Shown: positions 6,651 through 15,900 of the stretch, piece by piece
Position numbering within the stretch: position 1 is the first letter of the stretch
Layout of the letters: each line of letters starts with the position of its first letter
Virus record (IMG/VR): IMGVR_UViG_3300021437_000056
Location: 1-36,682 of that record
From: a virus
Reading direction: 5' to 3' (one strand)
Length of the DNA stretch: 36,682 nt
Translations under genes and position numbers: made by a program
Notes under the pieces: generated by a model
Seen by the model: the letters and a program-made list of their open reading frames with translations, nothing else
What the model was told of the DNA's origin: nothing
Database searches by the model: none

Positions 6651-9600
6651 ATGCCGTATCTGGGCTCGTCTTCGGACGAGATCGCCGGTGCGCTCCGGAA
6701 GCTCGGGGGAGACCTGGAGCGCATCGGCTTCCAGATGAAGAAGGCGAACACTCCTGCCGAGGTGGAGGCGCTGCGAGCGCAGATGCACCTCCGCATCAAG
6801 GGCACGATGGACGACGCCCGCAACTGGGCGAAAGACGATCTCAGGGCAGAGTACAACAAGGCGTACGACCGAGGTGCAGGTGCCAAGATCACCAAGCCCA
6901 AGGCAGACCAGCAAGCCGGGTACGTACTGCGCCAGAAGGCGCTCGCCTCTGTCAATCGGATGGACAAGGAAGCCAAGTCCTGGGCAGATGACAAGGCGAA
7001 GGCCACGCTCGGCGCCAAGGGCGCTCAGATCGCCAAGGATCGGGCGGAGACACTGCGCAAGCAGATCCCCGGCCTGACCGGCGCTGACAAGGCGAAGGCC
7101 ATCAGCCAGCTCGAGAAGCTCAACAGTCAGGCGGAGCATCTCACCAAGGCAATCCCGTCCACGGGCGACAAGCCCACGATCGGATACTTCAAGAAGGGCC
7201 GTGGGAACAGAGATGTTTACTCACGAGAGCCGTGGGACCACTACGTCAACATGGCCACGGGGACTATCCACCAACGAGTCACCAATGTGGGACTTCTCCG
7301 TGGCGCCCGCAAGAACAGACCGTCGGCGTACTTCATCGTCTCTGACGGCGATGATTGCGGATGGACTCAACACAGCGACCCGGAGAAGGCGAACGGGAAG
7401 GTGGTCACCGCCGAGGAAGCGCTCAAGTACCCAATCGCTCACCCCAACTGCACTCGCAGCTTTGACGAGACAGACAAGAAGGGCGCCCGTGCTGCCAAGG
7501 CAGCGAAGGCAGCTCGCGACAAGAAGATCGCCCAGGCGGTAGCGGCCAAGCTGGCCGAGGACAAGAAGGCCAAGGCCAAGAAAGCGGCCAAGGCTGCCGT
7601 CACCGTGGCGAAGGTGGGCACGGCTCTGTACAACTCGCAGGCGCTCCGTATCATCGCCGGAGGCCTGTACGACAACCGTGCGGACCTGCCAGCAGTGCTG
7701 CAGCCAGTCGTGGCGAAGTGGGCGAAGTTCTCCACCAAGGAGGAGTTCGCTATATCCCAAGTTGGATCTAAAATTTCGAAGGAAATTGCGGTCGACAACC
7801 TCCGCAATCGAGTCATGGCGGAGACGAACGCCTCTCTCAAGGCTCGAGCCCTCGAGAACGCTGCAGATGACGCCATCGTCAACATCGGTGACACCAGCGC
7901 CCGCATCCTCGGCCTCACCAAGGAGACGGAGTACGGCAAGGTCATCTCTGCGCTGGATGACTACACAGACTACGTAGCGCACGCTCGCGCCTCTGCTCTG
8001 CCGTGGTACGAGAACCTCAAGGACGCTGGCATCCGCACAGAAGCTCGAGCTGCCCTGGACGGGGTGCGTGCCGTCGGGGCCAGCGACTACCTGGGGTCGT
8101 TGAAGCCGACCGGCCCCTTCGACGCTGTGGGGCAGTCCATCGGTGTGCTGCGCAAGATCATCGAGGAAGATCCGCATCGCCTTGCCAAGGCAGCTGTTGG
8201 TGACATCGCGCAGAGCGTCGATCCGTTGTCATGGGCTCGCGTCAACATGGGCAAGTTCAGGTTCATGGTTGGGACGCACAGCGCTGAGCGGCGCCGCTTC
8301 GCCGAGACGCTGTTCGAGCAAGTGAGTGACAGTCGTCGCTACGCACCGGAGGATGTCGCCTACTTCCGTGACGTGCTCGGCAAGACGATCGATGGTTCGG
8401 AGCGCCTCACCAAGCAAGACCTCGTCGACCTGCTCACGCCTCGTGTGACGTACAACCCCACTGGCGGTCTGTTCAGCGCTACCGTCGGGCTGGAGCGTGG
8501 CAACCTGGTGCCGGTGTTCCGCATGTACCCGCCCGGCGCCATCGGGAAGATCTTCAGCCTGGACAGCCGCCTGCGGGCTGGAGCCTTCACTCGCATCATG
8601 CAAGACATCCAGCGTGGTGAGCTGGGGGCGGGTCTGCTGAAGGAGAACGGCGCTCGTGGTCTGGACGATCTCACGGAGTACCTGAAGACCATCCGTGACG
8701 AGGAGACCATCACCAACATCAACATCTGGCGCAACGGGCCGGTGGTCGGCAACGTGCGACTCTGGGGCAACACCGTCGACAGCGTCGGCCTGAAGATCAA
8801 GCCAGACCAGGAGTGGTTCCGAGCCACTGCCCGCTGGTACCGGTTCGAAGAGCGGTTCATGGGCTACGACGCCGATGGCAACCCCATGTTCAGCGACAGC
8901 AAGCTCGGCTCTCTGTTCAGCAACGTCGCCTTCCTGCCGAACCGGGCCGGGTCGCTGGTCGTCAACGCTCGCGACAAGGTCGTTCAGGACATCATCGTCG
9001 CCTTCCACCGCTGGAGCGGCAACGCTCTCGAGGTCGCACGGCAGCTGGGAATCCCGTACCGCACCGTGCACGAGGCGCTCGACGCCTGGCGGGCAGGAGC
9101 GTCGGAGCAGGTGAGCCGTGCGTTCGACAGCGCTGCGGAGCGGGCCAAGTACCTGGCTCGCGTCATGGACCGTGTTGCTGGTGACGACCGCTCTCGCATC
9201 CACGGGTTCCGCGATCTCCTGGACTATACGAAGAACGTGTGGAACGACCCGGAGACGTTCAGCTATCAGGAGAGCGTCTACAAGTCGGCCGCAACCAAGA
9301 ACCTAACCGGCTTCTCGGGCGCCGAGAGCATCGCCAAGGGCGACCTCAACTTCTTCACGACGGTGTTCGAGCATGAGTTCCCTGGCGTGCGAGTGCCGGG
9401 CATCGCTATCACCGATGACGCTGCTATGGGCGATGGTGCGCTCATGCAGTACCGGTACAGCACAGGCAACATCGAGAGCTACTCCAACGCCTTCACGGAT
9501 GCAGGATGGAAGACGCTCGAGTCCATGCACCGCAAGATGCGTAGCATCGGGCACCTGAACCCCAACGCAACAGGTCGCATGGCGAAGCTGTGGCACGAGT

Positions 9601-9977
9601 CCACGCACCACCTCCTGAACCAGCTCAGCCCGACAGAGTACCGCAGCCTGTGGAAGCGCATCACTGCCCTGGAGGAACTGCCCATCAAGGGCCTGGACCA
9701 GAGCGTCGGCATCGAGGGCACGGCTCGCCTCACCCGCCTCAACCTCGCCAAGGACCACGAGGGCATCAACCGCATCGTCAACGAGTGGATCAAGATCAAC
9801 CCTCGTCGCAAGCAGCAGTCCACCATGGAGCAGTTCATCACGCAGAAGTTCGGGCGGTACGCAGCCACCGACCCGGAGGAATGGCTGAGTGAGATGGTGG
9901 CTGAGCGCATGACGGCGCTGCACCCTGACCCCTTGACCATCAAGGTCTTCGAGTTCATCAAGGATGCCCTGCGATGA
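6651..9977 (+). CDS. MuF-like minor head protein with C-terminal HExxH metallopeptidase-like region
   Basis: This 1108-residue protein is far longer than a plain minor head protein. Residues 1-190 are helical, Lys/Ala-rich. Residues about 190-275 resemble the conserved part of phage minor head (MuF-type) proteins: WDHYVNMATGT, then DGDDCGWTQHSDPEKANGK, then YPIAHPNCTRSF. A long region of unknown fold follows, with a helix-turn-helix-like patch NALEVARQLGIPYRTVHEAL (about 790-810). Near the end is HESTH (982-986), a perfect HExxH zinc motif, and about 90 residues later EEWLSEMVAE (1076-1085), like the distal Glu motif EEFFAE of lethal-factor-type peptidases. It may be carried in the capsid and injected. 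A run of AT-rich codons sits at 7744-7793. The start follows the previous stop by 3 nt. Confidence 0.75.
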   Translation: MPYLGSSSDEIAGALRKLGGDLERIGFQMKKANTPAEVEALRAQMHLRIKGTMDDARNWAKDDLRAEYNKAYDRGAGAKITKPKADQQAGYVLRQKALASVNRMDKEAKSWADDKAKATLGAKGAQIAKDRAETLRKQIPGLTGADKAKAISQLEKLNSQAEHLTKAIPSTGDKPTIGYFKKGRGNRDVYSREPWDHYVNMATGTIHQRVTNVGLLRGARKNRPSAYFIVSDGDDCGWTQHSDPEKANGKVVTAEEALKYPIAHPNCTRSFDETDKKGARAAKAAKAARDKKIAQAVAAKLAEDKKAKAKKAAKAAVTVAKVGTALYNSQALRIIAGGLYDNRADLPAVLQPVVAKWAKFSTKEEFAISQVGSKISKEIAVDNLRNRVMAETNASLKARALENAADDAIVNIGDTSARILGLTKETEYGKVISALDDYTDYVAHARASALPWYENLKDAGIRTEARAALDGVRAVGASDYLGSLKPTGPFDAVGQSIGVLRKIIEEDPHRLAKAAVGDIAQSVDPLSWARVNMGKFRFMVGTHSAERRRFAETLFEQVSDSRRYAPEDVAYFRDVLGKTIDGSERLTKQDLVDLLTPRVTYNPTGGLFSATVGLERGNLVPVFRMYPPGAIGKIFSLDSRLRAGAFTRIMQDIQRGELGAGLLKENGARGLDDLTEYLKTIRDEETITNINIWRNGPVVGNVRLWGNTVDSVGLKIKPDQEWFRATARWYRFEERFMGYDADGNPMFSDSKLGSLFSNVAFLPNRAGSLVVNARDKVVQDIIVAFHRWSGNALEVARQLGIPYRTVHEALDAWRAGASEQVSRAFDSAAERAKYLARVMDRVAGDDRSRIHGFRDLLDYTKNVWNDPETFSYQESVYKSAATKNLTGFSGAESIAKGDLNFFTTVFEHEFPGVRVPGIAITDDAAMGDGALMQYRYSTGNIESYSNAFTDAGWKTLESMHRKMRSIGHLNPNATGRMAKLWHESTHHLLNQLSPTEYRSLWKRITALEELPIKGLDQSVGIEGTARLTRLNLAKDHEGINRIVNEWIKINPRRKQQSTMEQFITQKFGRYAATDPEEWLSEMVAERMTALHPDPLTIKVFEFIKDALR

Positions 9978-10195
9978 CCATGCGACCGCCCTGGCTGTGC
10001 GACAGCTGCCAGCGCTACACTGGCTCGAACACCTGCGACGCCTTCCCGCAGGGTATCCCGGCAGCTGTTCTTGCTGGTGCGCCACACTTCGACCCCTTGC
10101 CGGGCGACAATGAGCTACAGTACCTGTCAGTGGACGGCGACCCTGGGCTCGCCATCTGGCTGGCCTACTGGATGCAAGTGGACAAGGAAGAGTGA
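9974..10195 (+). CDS. Small conserved phage protein with Cys motif
   Basis: This 73-residue protein starts at ATG 9974, overlapping the previous stop by 4 nt (ATGA). Its N-terminus reads WLCDSCQRYTG then TCDAFPQGIPAAVL, with a CxxC pair and a third Cys, and FPxGIP is a motif I recognise from short uncharacterised proteins beside phage head genes. It ends with an acidic tail. The cysteines may bind a metal. Its function is unknown; position suggests a link to head or neck assembly. Confidence 0.7.
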   Translation: MTMRPPWLCDSCQRYTGSNTCDAFPQGIPAAVLAGAPHFDPLPGDNELQYLSVDGDPGLAIWLAYWMQVDKEE

Positions 10196-10593
10196 TGACC
10201 CTCAACCTGGGCGGTGCTCAGCGAGCTGTCGAGAAGCTCATGGAGTCGGAAGTGATCATCCAGCACCCCGGCCGCGAGGTGCTGAACCCTGTCGACGGTA
10301 CGGTCAGCCAGACGATGACCACGGTCTACGACGGCAAGGCCATCGTCGCCACAGACACCACACCTGAGTTCTACCGGCCGGACAGCGGCGAGCGAGGGCG
10401 GGTCTACTACACGGTCTTCCTGCCGAAGGACGAGGCCGTCACGGTCACGGCCTACGACATCATCACGATCACAGTCAACGACCGCCAGCCCAACATGGTC
10501 GGCAAGCGCCTCACCGCCATCGGGCCGGTGGCCGGTACGTTCGAGGTCGCCTACCGCATCCGTGCCTGGCTCGACGAGGAGAGCGGCGAGTGA
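10195..10593 (+). CDS. Head-tail stopper candidate (DUF6093-like)
   Basis: This 132-residue protein has an N-terminal helix AQRAVEKLMESEVIIQHPG, followed by beta strands (GKAIVATDTTPEF, VYYTVFLPKDEAVT, YDIITITVNDRQPNMVGKRLTAIGP). This layout fits small beta-barrel neck or stopper proteins; the opening looks like the DUF6093 family of actinophage proteins, a memory-based match. I choose ATG 10195 (TGATG overlap with the previous stop) over GTG 10192, because AAGGAAG at 10184-10190 is better spaced to 10195. It is followed by the completion and terminator genes, as in a typical neck module. Confidence 0.72.
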   Translation: MTLNLGGAQRAVEKLMESEVIIQHPGREVLNPVDGTVSQTMTTVYDGKAIVATDTTPEFYRPDSGERGRVYYTVFLPKDEAVTVTAYDIITITVNDRQPNMVGKRLTAIGPVAGTFEVAYRIRAWLDEESGE

Positions 10594-11006
10594 GCGATGG
10601 CGTCGGCATCGAGCTGAAGGTCAAGGGCATGGACCGCCTCGTCGACAGGATGAAGCGGTTCGTCCCGGCCTATCGGAAGGCGCAGGAGGAGACCATGCGT
10701 CGCTCCGGACAACTGATGCTGACCCGTGTCGTCTACTACGCCAGCGGTGGTGGGCAGGGTCCTCAGGTGCGCACCGGAGCATACGTGCGCTCCATCAACC
10801 TGGAGGTCTCGCCCAGCGGCTGGCGAGTCTATACCAACGCTCCCCAGGCTCGTAGGCTAGAGTACGGCTTTGTGGGAACTGACTCTCTGGGACGACACTA
10901 CTCGCAGGCTCCCCTGCCGCACTGGCGTCCGGCCGCCGCAGAGATGCGCAAGGCGTCTGTCCAGGAGCTGAAGTCCCTGCCCAAGAGCGTGTGGAGGTCA
11001 CTGTGA
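10590..11006 (+). CDS. Tail-completion / neck protein (HK97 gp10-like)
   Basis: This 138-residue protein begins at GTG 10590, overlapping the previous stop by 4 nt (GTGA). It contains GIELKVKGMDRLVDRMKRF, then RTGAYVRSINLEV and VYTNAPQARRLEYGF, the arrangement of HK97 gp10/minor tail Z-like proteins, in which a long helix precedes a beta domain and the RTGxxxxSI segment is usual. Such proteins complete the joint between head and tail. The C-terminal half is helical (HWRPAAAEMRKASVQELKSL). Confidence 0.8.
   Translation: MSDGVGIELKVKGMDRLVDRMKRFVPAYRKAQEETMRRSGQLMLTRVVYYASGGGQGPQVRTGAYVRSINLEVSPSGWRVYTNAPQARRLEYGFVGTDSLGRHYSQAPLPHWRPAAAEMRKASVQELKSLPKSVWRSL
10993..10997 (+). promoter_or_regulatory. 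Shine-Dalgarno GGAGG that fixes the tail-terminator start
   Basis: GGAGG lies 5 nt before GTG 11003 and sits inside the coding end of the completion gene. It overlaps the earlier in-frame GTG at 10991, so that codon cannot be served by it. This supports GTG 11003, which also gives the common 4-nt GTGA overlap. Confidence 0.7.
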
Positions 11007-11380
11007 CGATCCAGGCGATCAACCAAGCGATCATCGACACTCTCAAGGCAGAGACCGACAAGCAGGTGGGCGACGGTACCGTCCCGGTCAACCCAGTCTT
11101 CCCGTACATGATCGTCTACACGCTCATCAGCGGCGAGCCCGAGGGCTCGCTGGCTGACGAGTCCGAGATGCGTGACCTGATCTTCCAGTTCACGTACGTG
11201 GGCGTCAACAACGCCCAGTGCCTCTGGATGGGCGACAAGGCAGAGGCAGCCCGCCCGTGGCTCAACAAGATCCCCAACGTCATGCGAGTGATCTTCGACC
11301 AGATCGGCAGCGTCACTCGCGAAGACGGCAACACGTACATCCGGCATGATACCGTTCGAGTGAAATGGAGTTCGAAATGA
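11003..11380 (+). CDS. Tail terminator protein
   Basis: This 125-residue protein opens with MTIQAINQAIIDTLKAETDK, a helix followed by a strand FPYMIVYTLISGEPEG, and a second half with FQFTYVGVNNAQCLWMGDKAE and a basic C-terminal strand VRVKWSSK. This alpha/beta pattern fits tail terminators (lambda gpU-like), rings that cap the tail tube and meet the head neck. The position between the completion protein and the tube genes supports the call. Start choice is explained at the GGAGG site; starting at GTG 10991 would add four residues. Confidence 0.8.
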   Translation: MTIQAINQAIIDTLKAETDKQVGDGTVPVNPVFPYMIVYTLISGEPEGSLADESEMRDLIFQFTYVGVNNAQCLWMGDKAEAARPWLNKIPNVMRVIFDQIGSVTREDGNTYIRHDTVRVKWSSK

Positions 11381-11637
11381 AGATGCGCCATCCCCTGACA
11401 GGCGGAACCGCCGACACGGACAAGGCAGCTTTCGACGAGGTCTGGAAGGACCTCGGTTGGGAACTGGTGGAGGAAGAGAGCGAGCACGGGTACGCACCGG
11501 GCTCCTCCCCTGCCGAACTCGCTGCGGAGCGAGAGGCGGAGGAGGCTGCCCTGCGAGCCCGTCTCGAGACCGGCACCACCCCGGACGGAGAAGACGTCCC
11601 CGAGGAGCCGACCCCGGCTCCCGACGACCCGAAGTAA
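11377..11637 (+). CDS. Small acidic tail-region protein (MKxRxPLTGG type)
   Basis: This 86-residue protein starts at ATG 11377 (ATGA overlap with the previous stop; GGAG at 11367-11370). It opens KMRHPLTGGTADTD and then DLGWELVEE, a short motif seen in small actinophage proteins near the tube gene (similar to DUF7302 from memory). The second half is Glu/Ala-rich and ends Pro-rich and disordered. An in-frame ATG at 11365 is earlier but is poorly placed relative to the ribosome site. The function is unknown. Confidence 0.65.
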   Translation: MKMRHPLTGGTADTDKAAFDEVWKDLGWELVEEESEHGYAPGSSPAELAAEREAEEAALRARLETGTTPDGEDVPEEPTPAPDDPK

Positions 11638-11646
11638 GGAGACCTC

Positions 11647-12117
11647 ATGGCGAGGTACATGCGGAAGGGCACGACCAAGGTCTACTGGGTCCCTTCCATC
11701 TCGAACACCGCCGCTCCTCTCGCGACCGAAGTGAACGCCGGGACCCGGCTCGACACCCAGCTCGCGGAAGTGAACGGCTTCACCTTCCAGAACAACCCCA
11801 TCGACACCCCCGTGATGTCGAGCGCCTTCATCGGCAAGATCAACGGTGAGGACACGACGCAGGACTCCTCGTTCACCTTCTACGAGGACAGCGTCAGCAA
11901 CCCGATCAAGACCGCCCAGGCCAAGGGCAACAACGGGTTCGTCGTCATCCTCTACGCCGGCACCGCCGGTGCCACCCCCGCTGCCGGTGACAAGGTCGAG
12001 ATCTGGCCCGCGACGGTCAGCTCGAACGCTCGCCAGTACTCGGCGGGCAACGAGGCGGCGAAGTACCAGGTGATGTACAGCCTGACCTCCGCCCCCAACG
12101 AAGCCACCCTGGCCTGA
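11647..12117 (+). CDS. Major tail tube protein
   Basis: This 156-residue protein forms the stacked rings of the tail tube by position: after the terminator and before the chaperone and tape measure. It begins ARYMRKGTTKVYWVPSI and contains TRLDTQLAEVNGFTFQNNPIDTP, then EDTTQDSSFTFYEDSVSNPI and GFVVILYAGTAG, a strand pattern typical of actinophage tube proteins. The ribosome site AAGGAG (11636-11641) lies 5 nt before ATG. It should be one of the most abundant virion proteins. Confidence 0.88.
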   Translation: MARYMRKGTTKVYWVPSISNTAAPLATEVNAGTRLDTQLAEVNGFTFQNNPIDTPVMSSAFIGKINGEDTTQDSSFTFYEDSVSNPIKTAQAKGNNGFVVILYAGTAGATPAAGDKVEIWPATVSSNARQYSAGNEAAKYQVMYSLTSAPNEATLA

Positions 12118-12145
12118 TACAGGCCTGACCAAGGAGAAGATAACA

Positions 12146-12673
12146 ATGGCGAAGCCGCTCACCACGGACCACTTGCGCTCCACCAAGAAGCCCGTGATCC
12201 GGGTCGTGCGCATCGCTGGCGATACGGAACTGCTCGATCGCGTCGAAGAGATGCGTCAGAAGGTCAGCCTGGCCAAGCGCCAGGTCATCCCTCCGGACGG
12301 CCTCGACGACATGATCGCGGAGCTGGAGCAGCTGGAAGGCGAGCTGGACGAATCCATGCTCGTCTTCCGGCTGCGCTCCATCGGAGCCAAGCGATACGAG
12401 AAGATGGTCCTCGCTCATCCGCCCACGGAGAAGCAGATCGCCGAGGCGAAGGAGAAGGGCGACACGGCCAACTTCAACGCTGAGACGTTGGCCCCCGCCC
12501 TTCTGGCAGCCTGCCTGATCGAGCCGGAGCTGACGCCGGAGGAGGCAGACGAGCTCATCGTCAACAGCGAGAAGTTCAGCGCTGCCGAGGTGGAGTACCT
12601 CGTCGGTGCGGCCGTCGGCGTCAACCTGCAGCGGAGGATCGCCGAGCTGGGAAACGGATCAAGGGGGACCTGA
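12146..12673 (+). CDS. Tail assembly chaperone, short product
   Basis: This 175-residue protein is the unshifted product of the chaperone gene (gpG-like). It is helical and acidic: VRIAGDTELLDRVEEM, then AELEQLEGELDESMLVFRLRSIG, then ELTPEEADELIVNSEKFS. Such chaperones hold the tape measure in a soluble state while the tail forms. It sits between tube and tape-measure genes, has ribosome site AAGGAG (12130-12135), and ends at TGA 12671-12673 just after the slippery site at 12649-12655. Confidence 0.85.
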   Translation: MAKPLTTDHLRSTKKPVIRVVRIAGDTELLDRVEEMRQKVSLAKRQVIPPDGLDDMIAELEQLEGELDESMLVFRLRSIGAKRYEKMVLAHPPTEKQIAEAKEKGDTANFNAETLAPALLAACLIEPELTPEEADELIVNSEKFSAAEVEYLVGAAVGVNLQRRIAELGNGSRGT

Positions 12674-12972
12674 CCCTCAGGCTCGAGCTTGGGTACTGCG
12701 TCCCCCTCGGCATCCCACACAGCAAGTTCCTCAGCTGGGATCCCGACGATCGCGACAAGGCGATCGCCTATCAGATCTGGAAGTCAAGTCTCTGCCCGAG
12801 CTGCGGCTCGAACCCGTCGGACTGGTTGGATGGGGAGGGCAAGCTGCTGGACGACCCGCCCCTGACAGTGAGCACCATCATGTGTCACGGGTGCGCTACC
12901 CTAGAAGCGGAGCGGGAGGAGATCCCGCAAGATAAGAGGAGTCAGATCCGGGCTTACCTAGTTCCCAAGTGA
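12146..12972 (+). CDS. Tail assembly chaperone, long -1 frameshift product with zinc-ribbon-like extension
   Basis: A -1 slip at GGGAAAC (12649-12655) joins the first 170 residues to a second frame that runs from 12655 to TGA 12970-12972, giving about 275 residues. The extension reads RIKGDLTLRLELGYCVPLG, then IPHSKFLSWDPDDRDKAIA, then two cysteine pairs, CPSC (12793-12804) and CHGC (12883-12894), likely a zinc ribbon. This matches the gpG/gpGT arrangement in which the long form binds both tape measure and tube protein. The overlap in the second frame has no credible start codon of its own, supporting frameshift expression. Confidence 0.88.
12649..12706 (+). promoter_or_regulatory. Programmed -1 frameshift element (slippery heptamer plus stem-loop)
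   Basis: The slippery heptamer G GGA AAC (12649-12655) is in the correct register: zero-frame codons are CTG GGA AAC. After a 7-nt spacer, GGGGGAC (12663-12669) pairs with GTCCCCC (12700-12706), a 7-bp stem. ACCC/GGGT (12673-12676, 12691-12694) may extend it inside the loop. The zero-frame stop at 12671 lies within this structure. Confidence 0.85.
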
Positions 12973-12978
12973 GGGCAG

Positions 12979-15900
12979 ATGTCAGACGAAGTCATCCAGG
13001 TAGAAGTCAAGGGCGATTCATCTGGATTGGTCGCTGCCTTCAACAAGGCCTCGGAAGCCACAGGCCACCTGCACTCGGCCTTCAGCACGACGATCGGGTT
13101 CATCAAGAACCAGGGTCGCTCGGAGCTGATGAGCGTCGCCAAGCATGCCGCTGGCATCGGCGCCGCTCTGGCCGGGGCGGGTGTGCGGGCCAAGCAGGGT
13201 CTGAGCGCCTTCGGTGACCTGCAGACCGCCATGGCCAACGTTGGCACGGTGGCTGACGAGTCGAAGATGTCCGTTGGCCAGCTGACCGATGGTGTGCGCA
13301 AGCTCGCAACGAGCGGGCGAGTGACGCAGACCGTCGATCAGCTGGCCGAGGGCCTGTACAACATCGTGTCGTCTGGCTACCAAGGCGGCCAGGCGCTCAA
13401 GGTCCTGCAGGTGGCTGCCCAGGGTGCTACGGCAGGTCTCACCGACGCCGTCACCTCCGGCACGGCCATCACGCAGATCCTGAACGCCTACGGCATGAGC
13501 GCTGCCCAGGCGGCTGACGTCAGCGACATCCTGTTCCAGTCCGTGAACGTTGGTGTGTTCAGCTTCGGACAGCTGGCCGACACCGTGGGCAACTGGGCCT
13601 CGGTCGCGGCGAGCCTGAAGGTCCCGGTGGGCGAGGCTACGGCTGCCCTCTCGGCGATGACCGCTGTCGGTAGCTCCGCCGACGAGGCCGCCACTCAGCT
13701 GCGGCAGATCATGCTGGCGTTCGTGAGCCCGTCCGACGCCATGGCCGCCAGCGTCAAGCAGCTCGGCTTCGAGAGCGGTGAAGCTCTCGTCCAGCAGAAG
13801 GGTCTCGGCGGCGCCATCAAGGCTGTCGTCGGCACGACCGACGGTAGCGCTACCAGCGTTCAGAACCTCTTCAACGAGGTCCGTGCCCTCAACGGTGTGA
13901 TGCAGTTGACCGGCACCGGTGGTGCGGCCAAGTTCGCCGACTTCACCAAGCTGCTCACCGACCGCACTCAGTACGCAGGGTCCACCATGAAGGCCCTCGA
14001 CAAGCAGATGAACACCAGCGGAGCGGCCGGTGCCAAGCTGCGCAACGAGTGGCGCGAGATGTCCATCGAGCTCGGGCAGCTCGTGGCTCCGGCTGCCAAG
14101 TTCAGCGTCGGCGGTCTCGGCACCATCCTGCACGCCCTCAACTCCATGCCGGAGCCGATCCGCAAGGTGGTCAGCGGGCTGCAGCTGCTCGCTCCGGCTG
14201 CCGCCATCGTGGGCGGCGTGCTCGCGGCCAACGCTCTGAAGGCCTGGGCCTTCGGCAAAGCGGCCTCGCAGATCGCCAACGTCATCAAGGGCTCGTCCAT
14301 CCTCGCGAAGATGCCGGGTGCCATGGCAGGTGCGGACTTCCTCGAGAACTGGAATGGCAAGTTCCCCAACTTCATCAAGATGATCCGCCAGGCCATCACG
14401 TCCACGGACGGCTTCAAGGCTGCGCTGGCACGTGTCGGGTCGCAGGGCTTCATCATGGCCGCAGGTATGACGGCGATGGTCGTCGGCATCACTCAGGGCA
14501 TCAGAGCGTTCATGGATGCCAAGAGCAAGGCCAAGGAGTTCGTCGACACGATCATGAACGTCGACGCCGGCAATCCGACGTACGGCGGTCTCGACACCAA
14601 GATCAAGAACCTCACGGCAGCTGCCACTGAGTTCGACAGCCGCTTCGGCCACCGCAACATCGCCTCCAAGTTGCTCCAGGGCCTGGGAGCCGCAGCTCAG
14701 TTCGCCAACCCATTCGACCGCAACACCATCGCCCAGGACTACGAGAAGGGCAAGGCTGCTCAGGACGCCATCCTCGCCCTCAAGCAGCAGAAGTCAGCGA
14801 TCGCTGACGTCGGCAAGGCTGGCGAGGATCTGAACACCACGTTCGGCTATGTCAACAAGGCCATCGCTGCGGGCACGCTGGACATGGACGACCTGTCCAA
14901 GGCTTCTGTCAAGTACCTCGATGCCGTAGCCGAAGCTGGCAAGCAGGCGGTCATCGATCCCTCCGGCAAGAGCGCTGACTCGGTCAAGGCGTACAAGAAC
15001 CTCATCGATGCCCAGGCGGAGATGGACAAGTACCGGAACGCCGTGGACGAGGTGCGTCAGGCAGAGAACGCTCTCGTCACTGCCAACCAGGCGCTCATCG
15101 ACAAGACGCACGCCATGAACATCACGCAGCTCACGCTGGCGCAGGCGTTCGAGACCGTGGCGGACAAGGCCAACACTGCCAAGGACCGCATGGACGCCTA
15201 CGGCTCCATCCTCAGCGTGACCATCGGCAAGAACGACAACTTCCGCAACGCCCAGGCCAAGCTGGGCGACACCCTGCGCAACGTAGGCGACACGCTGTTC
15301 ACGTACGGTGCGGCGTTCGATCCGCTGACGGAGAAGGGCTCCATCGTCCAGAGCGCTCTCAGTGGAGCGACGGAGGCGGCGAAGAACCTGGCGTCCGCCA
15401 CGCTGGCTCAGACCGACAGCTACGACGCCGCCAACAACGCTGTGGCGCAGTACATCGTCGGGCTCATCAGCATGGCGCAGAGCGCCGGGCTCGGCACGGA
15501 TGAGATCGCCCAGATGATCACCATCATGGGCCTGACGCCGGACCAGATCGCTACGCTGGTGAGCCTGCCTGGTGTCGACCAGTCGCTCGCCTCGCTGCTG
15601 GCAGTGAACTACGGCCTCGACCAGATCAACGGCAAGGTTGTCACTGCCGGTGTCGCCATACAGGTGTCCATCGAAGATAGCGGAGGCAGCGCCGATGTCA
15701 TGGCACGCCGAGCCGAGAACCAGCAGAACGCTGCGGCTCAGGTGGCTAGCATCAAGGATCAGATCAACGGCCTGCTGGACGGGTTCAAGCCGAAGAACAT
15801 CGCGCCCAAGGCTGGCGGCGGAGGTGGTGGAGGCGGAGCTTCCAAGTGGCACCCCACGGCCGCCCAGATGGCGCAGGCCGCCAAGACCATCGCACTGCCC

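Noticed and set aside
9019-9090. Helix-turn-helix-like patch in the minor head protein as a DNA-binding repressor domain
   Set aside because: The fit is only to a loose pattern in an Ala-rich helical region, so it is noted in the gene entry but not reported as a DNA-binding domain.
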